Shown here: positions 1 through 5,359 of the stretch, piece after piece
How the letters are laid out: each line of letters starts with the position of its first letter
How positions within the stretch are numbered: position 1 is the stretch's first letter
Assembly (NCBI GenBank): GCA_030631125.1
Contig: DAOVLS010000136.1
Span: 1-6,525 of the forward strand
DNA from: Planctomycetales bacterium
Lineage (GTDB): Bacteria > Planctomycetota > Phycisphaerae > SM23-33
Length of the DNA: 6,525 nucleotides
Reading direction: 5' to 3'
Position numbers and translations under genes: made by a program
Notes under the pieces: model-generated
Databases searched by the model: none
Told to the model about the DNA's origin: nothing
Seen by the model: the letters and a program-made list of their open reading frames with translations, nothing else

Positions 1-307
1 CGAGGGCCTTGGCTACGCGGGCGTCGAATTCCCGCAGTTCGTCAAGATTGTAGGTGTTGTCGATGCTGAGCATCGGCGGGTCGTGGCTGACCCTGGCGAA
101 GCCTTCGACGGGCCGACCTCCGACGCGCTGGGTAGGCGAATCGGGAGTTACCAGTTCGGGGTGCTCGGCCTCCAGGCGCTTCAATTCGTCGAAAAGCGCG
201 TCATATTCACGGTCGGAGATTTCCGGCGCAGCCTCGACGTAATAAAGATAATCATGCCGGCCAATCTCCCGGCGAAGTCGCTCGATTCGTTCGACGTCGG
301 AATTCAT
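1..307 (-). CDS. ligA: NAD-dependent DNA ligase LigA, N-terminal part (runs off left edge)
   Basis: LigA seals nicks in duplex DNA during replication and repair, using NAD+ to adenylate an active-site lysine. The 102 visible residues form domain Ia, which binds the nicotinamide mononucleotide half of NAD+, and the start of the adenylation domain. Reading the minus strand from the ATG at 307-305, I see HDYLYYVEAAPEISDREYD (residues 18-36), where Y22, D32, Y35 and D36 fall at the same numbers as the NMN-contacting residues of E. coli LigA. HPELVTPDSPTQRVGG (49-64) and PPMLSIDNTYN (77-87) follow, both hallmarks of LigA. The KxDG lysine lies beyond the edge, so integrity of the rest is unknown. 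There is no in-frame stop in the visible part. The start matches the family N-terminus, although the Shine-Dalgarno (an AGG in CAGGTCAG) is weak. It is separated from the upstream cupin gene by a palindromic repeat, so co-transcription is uncertain. Confidence 0.95.
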   Translation of the reverse strand, partial: MNSDVERIERLRREIGRHDYLYYVEAAPEISDREYDALFDELKRLEAEHPELVTPDSPTQRVGGRPVEGFARVSHDPPMLSIDNTYNLDELREFDARVAKAL

Positions 308-331
308 GAACTGACCTGTAAAAAACATTTT

Positions 332-406
332 GCAGGGATACAAGGGAGGCACAGGATAAAAGAATTAATTAAAATATCTTATCCCCTGCATCCCTTGTAT
401 CCCTGC
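332..406. repeat. Intergenic palindromic repeat, full copy 1
   Basis: Two 28-base arms (332-359 and 379-406) are inverted copies of each other, matching at 25 of 28 positions, around an AT-rich 19-base loop. Each arm is made of three degenerate 9-base units of the form CARGGGATR: for example GCAGGGATA, CAAGGGAGG and CACAGGATA in the left arm. It fills the gap between the cupin stop and the ligA start. In RNA from either strand it would fold into a long hairpin. On the minus strand it is followed by AAAATGTTTTTT, so it could end the cupin transcript, but the T run is offset from the stem. The related copies at 797-838 and 2028-2108 suggest a dispersed repeat family rather than a purpose-made terminator. 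Confidence 0.8.
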
Positions 407-418
407 AATTTTTCTTCA

Positions 419-757
419 CTACGTTTTCGGCACCAGGCAGAGGAATTTCAGGTTTTCGCCGCCGGTGTTTCGGAACTGGTGGTCCTCGCCCGGCGGGACA
501 TAGACGAAATCTCCGGCGGAAACCGGGCGATCCTGCCCGTCTTCAAGGACAACGCCCGCCCCCGCCAGGACATATACCTCATGTTCCCAGTCGTGCGTAT
601 GTCGCGGCGTATAGCCGCCCGGAACGACCTCGAAGAGTCGCATATTAAAGGTCGGGGCATTGTCGTCGGGGCCGATGAGCATTCGCATCGTTACGCCCTC
701 GGCCTCGGCCATCTCGGCCTGCTTCGCTTCGACAGCATCGGCGTTCTGTATCTTCAT
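419..757 (-). CDS. Small single-domain cupin, TM1459-like manganese-binding type
   Basis: This is a 112-residue protein with one conserved beta-barrel cupin domain and no signal peptide or membrane segment, so it is probably cytosolic. Cupin motif 1 is GGYTPRHTHDWEHEVYVLAG (47-66) and motif 2 is GDFVYVPPGEDHQFRN (82-97). The probable metal ligands are H53, H55, H59 and H93. The length, the MLIG and MRLF segments, the HxHxxxH pattern and the C-terminal FLCLVPK closely resemble Thermotoga maritima TM1459, as I recall it. That protein is a small Mn-binding cupin with four histidine ligands whose natural substrate is not established. I therefore infer a metal-dependent oxygenase, isomerase or sugar-binding role without choosing a substrate. 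The start is supported by GGAG seven bases upstream of ATG. The gene lies between the MocA-type oxidoreductase and ligA, separated from each by repeat-bearing gaps of about 90-110 bases. Confidence 0.9.
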   Translation of the reverse strand: MKIQNADAVEAKQAEMAEAEGVTMRMLIGPDDNAPTFNMRLFEVVPGGYTPRHTHDWEHEVYVLAGAGVVLEDGQDRPVSAGDFVYVPPGEDHQFRNTGGENLKFLCLVPKT

Positions 758-796
758 ATCCCATCTCCACAGGTGTTTTTTGTCCGTAACTAATAG

Positions 797-838
797 AAAA
801 GATTAGCAGGGATGCAGGGCTTACACGAGATGTTTTTT
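797..838. repeat. Intergenic palindromic repeat, half copy
   Basis: This 42-base stretch matches 2028-2069 at 37 of 42 positions. The shared part starts at AAAAGA, includes TAGCAGGGATGCAGG and CACGAGATG, and ends in a run of six T. It has the left arm, with 9-base units GCAGGGATG, CAGGGCTTA and CACGAGATG, and the T-rich start of the loop, but no right arm. It therefore cannot form the long hairpin and looks like a truncated copy. It lies between the start of the cupin gene and the end of the oxidoreductase gene. Confidence 0.75.
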
Positions 839-850
839 GCGGAAAGGGCG

Positions 851-2020
851 CTACACCGGAAATTTGCCCAGCAATTTCTTCAGTTGGGCGTTGGCCTTTT
901 TTCGCATGTTGGGACTTTTACCCTTGCCGTGTTTTCGGCTCAACGAATTCAAGAGCCGTTCCATCTCGGCTGCGCTGACCGGAAGGTCAACGGTTTTGTC
1001 CCTGAAGCCGGATATATAAATCGCGTTGGATATTTCCAGTTCATTGAGGCCGTCTGTTCCCGAAGCAACCAGCGGTTTCCCGCGGAGGATGTGTGCGACG
1101 AAGGCCTTTATAACTCCGATGTGCTCGCCGTCTTGCCCGGAAATGGGCACTTCTGTCCACGTGCATTTCGGCTCGCCTGAGGCACCCCTTGATTTTATAT
1201 CTTTGCTCAGCGGGACGGCGAGTTTTCCGAATTGCAGTTTATCGTTCTGGGCCACGAGTGTTCCCTTGTCGCCGCAGACCATCAGTTGTTCCATACCGGG
1301 GGCTTCTGCTGTAGTGGCGTAAATATAGCCGGTCTTTCCGCCGCCGTATTCGAGGATCGCGTTGACAGTGTTCTCCACCTCGATTTTATGCAGTCGCGTC
1401 TCGGTAGTGGCAATGATGCGTTTCGGAATCCCGCCGATCCACAGCAGCAGATCAAGCGAGTGCGGCGCCTGGTTCAGCAGAATCCCGCCGCCTTCGCCTT
1501 CCCACGTGCCGCGCCATTCAGCCAAGTCGTAGTAGGCCTGGGTGCGGTACCAGTTGGAGCATATCATCTGGACGCGGAAAATCTCGCCGATGCGCCCCGC
1601 CTCGACCATCTGCTTCATCTTGCGCATGAGCGAGCGGTTACGCTGATGAAACATCACACCTAATGCTACGTCGTGTTTTGCGCACTGGCTCACCATTGCC
1701 CGCGCCGGACCGACCGTAACGGCGACGGGTTTTTCCGTCAGCACGTGCAGGCCGCGGCGGGCGGCGTAAATCGTCAAAGGCGGATGGTCGTAGTGCGGCG
1801 TCGCAATGATAACCGCATCAACCAGACCGGAATCGATTAATTTCCAGCCGTCGCCGAACCATTCCACACCCAACTCTCGCCCAAGCGTTTCAGCCGTCTT
1901 GGCATACACGTCCGCCACTGCCGTCAGGCAAAAATCCTTCGCCTTCGCCTCAACTATCTGTTTTGCATGGTGCCGACCTATCCCGCCGCAACCGATAATT
2001 CCGAAACGAATCTTTTTCAT
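851..2020 (-). CDS. Gfo/Idh/MocA-family NAD(P)-dependent oxidoreductase
   Basis: This is a 389-residue cytosolic dehydrogenase of the family that oxidises or reduces sugars, inositols and related polyols with NAD(P). The N-terminal Rossmann fold starts at once with GIIGCGGIG (7-15, GxGxxG), followed by ATPHYDHP (73-80) and the family signature EKPVAV (96-101), whose lysine K97 is normally catalytic. The C-terminal alpha/beta domain carries GGGILLNQAPHSLD (177-190), where N183 and H187 occupy the substrate and catalytic positions. The substrate cannot be named from sequence. The last 28 residues (362-389) form a tail with ten lysines or arginines, beyond where the family fold usually ends. The start is placed by the Rossmann fold, because no strong Shine-Dalgarno is visible and a repeat begins just upstream. 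The neighbouring cupin and activator may share a pathway, but the spacing does not prove an operon. Confidence 0.93.
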   Translation of the reverse strand: MKKIRFGIIGCGGIGRHHAKQIVEAKAKDFCLTAVADVYAKTAETLGRELGVEWFGDGWKLIDSGLVDAVIIATPHYDHPPLTIYAARRGLHVLTEKPVAVTVGPARAMVSQCAKHDVALGVMFHQRNRSLMRKMKQMVEAGRIGEIFRVQMICSNWYRTQAYYDLAEWRGTWEGEGGGILLNQAPHSLDLLLWIGGIPKRIIATTETRLHKIEVENTVNAILEYGGGKTGYIYATTAEAPGMEQLMVCGDKGTLVAQNDKLQFGKLAVPLSKDIKSRGASGEPKCTWTEVPISGQDGEHIGVIKAFVAHILRGKPLVASGTDGLNELEISNAIYISGFRDKTVDLPVSAAEMERLLNSLSRKHGKGKSPNMRKKANAQLKKLLGKFPV

Positions 2021-2027
2021 AGTGCCG

Positions 2028-2108
2028 AAAAGACTAGCAGGGATGCAGGAGATGCACGAGATGTTTTTTTAATAAACAAAATCCCGTGTATCCCCTGTAT
2101 CCCTGCTA
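2028..2108. repeat. Intergenic palindromic repeat, full copy 2
   Basis: The 28-base arms 2035-2062 and 2081-2108 are inverted copies around an 18-base AT-rich loop containing seven consecutive T. They differ at four positions and all four are transitions, so on each strand two would form G-U pairs and two would be mismatches. Each arm holds three 9-base units: GCAGGGATG, CAGGAGATG and CACGAGATG on the left, and GCAGGGATA, CAGGGGATA and CACGGGATT in the inverted right arm. A 7-base AT-rich lead (2028-2034) is shared with the half copy at 797. It fills most of the gap between the activator's stop and the oxidoreductase start, so it could affect read-through between them. Confidence 0.8.
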
Positions 2109-2134
2109 ATTATTTGTGGCGATTACGTTCCGGC

Positions 2135-3121
2135 CTACCGCATCAGTCCGTACTTTTTCATTTTCTTGTAGAGTGTGCAGCGGTTGATTCCGAGTGCGTG
2201 GGCGGTGGCCTGTCTGTGTCCGCCGTGGGCGACCAGAGCGGCCTGGATAATCCGCTTTTCAGGTTCCGCCAGTGCTTCGGCGAGTGTCCGGTCGGCGTTT
2301 GAGCCTGCCGACATGACCGAAACCGCTTCGCCCGCCAACACCGCTATCGGCTGGAGTACTGCTGCAACGGATGGGGGAAGGTCGCCCATATCGATCCGGT
2401 TGCCGCGACACAACACAACTGCCCGCTCAATGCAGTTGGCCAACTCGCGCACGTTGCCGGGCCAGGGGTAGGAATTCAACGCGTCCATGCTCTCGTCGGT
2501 GAATCCGAGGATGCATCGAGAATTTTCACGCTCGTAGCGCCGGAGGAAGTGCTCCGCCAGCAGCGCGACGTCCCCGCCCCGCTCCCGTAGCGGCGGCAGT
2601 TCCACGTCGACCACGTTGACGCGATAGTACAAATCCTGGCGGAACCGTTCCGACTCGACGTCCCGCCACAGGTCGCGGTTGGTCGCCACTATCACGCGGA
2701 CATCGACGGACCGCGTACGGTTCGAACCGACCGGCTCGAATGTCCGCTCCTGGAGAACGCGGAGAAGTTTGAATTGCAGGCCCGGCGAGGCTGTGGAAAT
2801 TTCATCCAGGAAAATCGTCCCGCCGTCGGCTGCGGCGAATTTACCGTCGCGGTCGCCGAAGGCGTCGGTGAAAGCCCCCCGCACGTGCCCGAACAGTTCG
2901 CTCTCCAGCAGCATCTCCGGAAGCGCCCCGCAGGAAACCTCCACGAACGGTTTTTCCCGCCGACCGCTGCGATCGTGAATCGCCCGCGCCACCAGGCTCT
3001 TACCCGTCCCCGATTCGCCGGTAATCAGGACGGTGGCCTTGCTGTCGGTAACGGCTTCGATCAGGTCAAAGACCTTCACCATCCGATAATCCTGCCCGAT
3101 AATCCGCTCGAAATAGGTCAT
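2135..3121 (-). CDS. Sigma-54-dependent transcriptional activator lacking a sensor domain (AAA+ plus Fis-type HTH)
   Basis: This is a 328-residue bacterial enhancer-binding protein that would use ATP to remodel sigma-54 RNA polymerase. The AAA+ domain begins almost at the N-terminus: Walker A GESGTGKS (35-42), sigma-54 contact loop GAFTDA (82-87, usually GAFTGA), Walker B GGTIFLDE (100-107), sensor I ATN (146-148), likely arginine fingers R161 and R167, and WPGNVREL (220-227). A variable linker (about 252-285) leads to a Fis-type helix-turn-helix (about 286-328) ending [16 protein letters not shown]. NtrC-class proteins normally carry an N-terminal receiver, GAF or PAS domain. Here only about 8 residues precede the AAA+ core, as in PspF. 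The start is firm: GGGAGG sits eight bases upstream of the ATG. It is divergent from the GH10-like operon, which makes that operon and the gene's own promoter candidate targets. Its signal and control are unknown. Confidence 0.95.
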   Translation of the reverse strand: MTYFERIIGQDYRMVKVFDLIEAVTDSKATVLITGESGTGKSLVARAIHDRSGRREKPFVEVSCGALPEMLLESELFGHVRGAFTDAFGDRDGKFAAADGGTIFLDEISTASPGLQFKLLRVLQERTFEPVGSNRTRSVDVRVIVATNRDLWRDVESERFRQDLYYRVNVVDVELPPLRERGGDVALLAEHFLRRYERENSRCILGFTDESMDALNSYPWPGNVRELANCIERAVVLCRGNRIDMGDLPPSVAAVLQPIAVLAGEAVSVMSAGSNADRTLAEALAEPEKRIIQAALVAHGGHRQATAHALGINRCTLYKKMKKYGLMR

Positions 3122-3425
3122 TGCCCATGCCTCCCGATAACGCCGATTTCCGCCGACAGTTTCAATATCGGTGCGTATCGGAAGCGATGTTGCTAAAAAG
3201 CAACAGGTGTTATCAAAAAACAGCGCGACCTTTGTCCCGGTTTATTCGGGTCTATTCGGGATGACACGTTCGGCATCCGAACTTACACACAATTACTTAC
3301 ACCACTCGATGCAAACAGATAGTGGAAAACCCAAGCCGGCGGCGATACGATATGCCGTCTGAATATTTTACGCTGTTCCATAACCTGGCGATCTCCGGGA
3401 GAAGTTTTCTTACTTTGAGGCGGCG
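3122..3425. promoter_or_regulatory. Divergent intergenic control region
   Basis: This 304-base gap separates the activator's start from the GH10-like operon's start, so promoters for both must lie here unless they are internal. From left to right it holds the activator's ribosome binding site (GGGAGG, minus strand, 3130-3135), two TATCGG words at 3166 and 3176, a 6-bp hairpin GTTGCT-AAAA-AGCAAC (3189-3204), two TATTCGGG words at 3243 and 3253, a perfect palindrome GTTCGG-CAT-CCGAAC (3268-3282), and two ACTTACAC words at 3281 and 3295. The right end has AT-rich stretches and then TGAGG (3416-3420), the ribosome binding site of the downstream gene. I could not find a convincing sigma-70 or sigma-54 promoter. 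A 63-codon GTG-started reading frame at 3171-3362 lacks a clear ribosome binding site and is probably not a gene. Confidence 0.6.
3268..3282. promoter_or_regulatory. Perfect 6-3-6 palindrome, candidate operator
   Basis: GTTCGG and CCGAAC flank CAT, giving a perfect inverted repeat. It lies just after two TATTCGGG words 10 bp apart, so the half-site TTCGG occurs four times within 3245-3281 (three forward, one inverted). A homodimeric helix-turn-helix regulator could bind here, and the divergent sigma-54 activator is the obvious candidate. No experimental or comparative support is available. Confidence 0.35.
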
Positions 3426-4970
3426 ATGCTGAGATTTGATGTTTATCACGACGGCGACCAAGCCAAGCGCATTGACCTGAACGGAGCGTACGTCTTCAGC
3501 CAGGACGGAATACCCGTTCGTGCCGATCTCGTTGCCGACAAAGGTCAAATTTCATGCGTCAAGCGAGCCGGCGGCGCTTGTGGTCTGGCGTTGCTGTGGG
3601 ATGCGGGCAAGCCGGGGAGGATGCTCCTTCCGACCACTCGCCTTCCCGATCGCAAGACCCCCTACAACCTCAACGTCGAACTGGCCCGCGCACGCATAAT
3701 GCAACTAATCCAAAAGCGCGAGGACTGGGGTCTGTTCGACTACGACAAGGCCAAGTCGCTGAACAGCGAATTCGACCAGGTTCGCCGCATATTCGTTTCC
3801 TCGCTCAATTGCGACGATCCGGCCGGTGCGGCCCGACTGGCCGACGACGCGCTCGGAAAAGCCATTGTGCTCGGAGAGAAAATGACGCTCTTTCACAGCG
3901 ACATTTTCCTCAACCGGCGTCGTCAAAGCGCCTCCGCCGGTCGCGTGGGCTTCGGATGTGTCGTTGATCTGCTTAGCGGGAACCAGCGCTACCGCCGCCG
4001 GCTCGGCGAAACTTTCGACTTCATCTCCATCCCGATTTCGTGGAAGCACCTTGGACCGAAGGAGCGTTCGTATAAATGGGAACATGTCGATGACTGGGTC
4101 AACTGGGCGGTTGCCAATCACTGTCCCATTCACGCCGGGCCACTGGTGAGTTTTGACCCTGCCGACATTCCGGAGTGGCTTTACCTCTGGGAACACGATT
4201 ACGAATCCCTCCGCGATATGATTTACGAACACATCCAGCAAGTCGTCCAGCGTTACGAGCGGAAGGTGGGTCTCTGGCGAGTGGCCTGCGGCCTCCATGC
4301 CTACAACAGTTTCAACATGAGTTTCGAGCAGATCATGGAACTGACGCGGATGAGTTGTTCGCTGGTGAAGAAACTTGCGCCGCAATCGGTGGTGTTGATA
4401 GACCTTGTTTTGCCCTGGGGCGAATACTACGCTCGCAATCAGCGGACCATCCCGCCGATGCTGTATGCGGGCATGGCCGTCCAAAGCGGCATCAGGTTCG
4501 ACGCCTTCGGCGTTCAGATATACATGGGCGTGCCGCAGGACGGGATGTACGTCCGCGACTTTATGCAGATATCCGCAATGCTGGATGAGTTCGTCGGCTT
4601 CGGCGTACCGCTGGAAATCACCGGTGTGCAGACGCCTTCGGACATCTCCGCCGACGCATGGGACGCATGGAGCGGAAGGATACTCGCCAAGGACGCCGGA
4701 CACTGGCACGTACCATGGAATCCGCGACTCCAGGCGGAATGGGTACAGGCCTTCTGCCGGACCGCCATATCAAAACCGTTCGTCGAGAGCATCTGCTGGC
4801 GCGACCTTGCCGATTACGAAGGTCATTACCTTCCGCACGGAGGTCTGTGCCACAACAACCTGCGAAGTAAACTGGCCTTCAAGGAACTGCGAAACTTCAG
4901 GTCGTCCCTGCGCACGTCCGAGGAATCGGGCGCCGACCAAAACCAGCCGGGCGAAGAGGGCAAAACGTGA
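3426..4970 (+). CDS. GH10-like (endo-xylanase fold) protein with both catalytic glutamates apparently replaced
   Basis: This is a 514-residue protein without a signal peptide or membrane segment. An N-terminal region of about 150 residues resembles a beta-rich module (to about 75) leading to a helical segment with NLNVELARARIMQLIQKRED (81-100). The remainder follows the landmarks of glycoside hydrolase family 10: ISWKHLGPKE (204-213), a D-x-x-V-x-W-A helix (222-228), then IHAGPLVSFDPADIPEWL (235-252) where xylanases have HTLVWHxQxPxW. Near the end, SICWRDLADYEGHYLPHGGL (455-474) matches the strand 8 region. At the acid/base site (family WDVVNE) I read WRVACG (284-289), and at the nucleophile site (family TELD) TGVQ (399-402), so both glutamates seem to be glycine. 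It may bind carbohydrate without hydrolysing it, or use another mechanism. TGAGG five bases upstream supports the start. Its stop overlaps the next gene by 4 bases. Automatic annotation would probably call it a xylanase, which I doubt. Confidence 0.8.
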   Translation: MLRFDVYHDGDQAKRIDLNGAYVFSQDGIPVRADLVADKGQISCVKRAGGACGLALLWDAGKPGRMLLPTTRLPDRKTPYNLNVELARARIMQLIQKREDWGLFDYDKAKSLNSEFDQVRRIFVSSLNCDDPAGAARLADDALGKAIVLGEKMTLFHSDIFLNRRRQSASAGRVGFGCVVDLLSGNQRYRRRLGETFDFISIPISWKHLGPKERSYKWEHVDDWVNWAVANHCPIHAGPLVSFDPADIPEWLYLWEHDYESLRDMIYEHIQQVVQRYERKVGLWRVACGLHAYNSFNMSFEQIMELTRMSCSLVKKLAPQSVVLIDLVLPWGEYYARNQRTIPPMLYAGMAVQSGIRFDAFGVQIYMGVPQDGMYVRDFMQISAMLDEFVGFGVPLEITGVQTPSDISADAWDAWSGRILAKDAGHWHVPWNPRLQAEWVQAFCRTAISKPFVESICWRDLADYEGHYLPHGGLCHNNLRSKLAFKELRNFRSSLRTSEESGADQNQPGEEGKT

Positions 4971-5359
4971 CGGGGCCGGAAGGAACACTCCGGAAACCGA
5001 AGCAATCCCTGCTCTGGAACCGAACCGACCGCACCGCCCTGACAACCCTGCTTGGAGTATGGGGAATTTATCTGGCTTATCTCGCGGCGACGCACACAGC
5101 GGCGCTAGGCTGCCCGCCGACAATCGATTCTGACAAGGTCAAACTGGTCCGCGAAAAAATAAACCCGAACACCGCCCCGCCGGCATCGCTTCGCCGCCTG
5201 CCCATGATAGGTCCGGTAAAGGCGGAAGCCATCGTCGCATATCGCCGGGCCGGTCATACTTTCAAATCCGCCGAAGACCTGGAAAACGTCTCCGGTATCG
5301 GGCCTGGAACCGTAAAACGAATCAAAAAATACCTGAAATTCAACAAGAGGCCGAAATGA
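4967..5359 (+). CDS. Membrane-anchored helix-hairpin-helix protein, ComEA-like
   Basis: This 130-residue protein has a basic N-terminus, one hydrophobic segment (about 23-41) and a C-terminal helix-hairpin-helix domain (about 61-125). The domain reads INPNTAPPASLRRLPMIGP (65-83), then AEAIVAYRRAGHTFKSAEDL (86-105) and VSGIGPGTVKRIKKYL (108-123). This is the two-hairpin pattern of ComEA-type domains, which bind DNA without sequence preference. ComEA is anchored by its N-terminus and displays this domain outside the membrane to capture DNA for uptake. I infer the same topology here. AALGC (45-49) after the hydrophobic stretch loosely resembles a lipobox, but the preceding segment is long for a lipoprotein signal. 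The start is GTG at 4967, inside GTGA, which overlaps the previous gene's TGA. AGAGGG lies six bases upstream and indicates translational coupling. Whether it serves competence, or another DNA-binding role, cannot be told: no comEC or pilus gene is in view. Confidence 0.85.
   Translation: MTGPEGTLRKPKQSLLWNRTDRTALTTLLGVWGIYLAYLAATHTAALGCPPTIDSDKVKLVREKINPNTAPPASLRRLPMIGPVKAEAIVAYRRAGHTFKSAEDLENVSGIGPGTVKRIKKYLKFNKRPK

Noticed and set aside
332..406. The palindrome as a CRISPR fragment or a dedicated rho-independent terminator.
   Set aside because: There are no regularly spaced identical repeats with unique spacers. The stem is imperfect and not directly followed by a T run, and related copies elsewhere fit a dispersed repeat family better.
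83..793. A 236-codon plus-strand frame across ligA, the repeat and the cupin gene.
   Set aside because: It is antisense to ligA and the cupin and runs through an intergenic palindrome. Both opposite-strand genes have strong motif evidence.
3178..3194. A possible plus-strand sigma-54 promoter: GG at 3180-3181 and GC at 3192-3193 with a perfect TTGCT at the -12 element.
   Set aside because: The -24 half (CGGAAG) matches TGGCAC poorly. In about 300 bases on two strands, a GG-N10-GC spacing is expected by chance a couple of times. It also sits about 230 bases from the start codon.
3225..3239. A possible minus-strand sigma-54 promoter before the activator (GGGAC and TCGC with correct spacing).
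   Set aside because: The -12 element is poor and the match is at chance level, so autoregulation cannot be claimed from it.
3705..4709. A 334-codon open reading frame on the minus strand, opposite the GH10-like gene.
   Set aside because: It lies wholly antisense to a gene with clear family landmarks, and its translation shows no recognisable domain. Long antisense frames are common in GC-rich genes.
4405..5133. A 242-codon plus-strand frame overlapping the GH10-like and ComEA-like genes.
   Set aside because: It is in a different frame from both genes, its composition is rich in Arg, Pro and Ser as expected of an out-of-frame reading, and it shows no domain.
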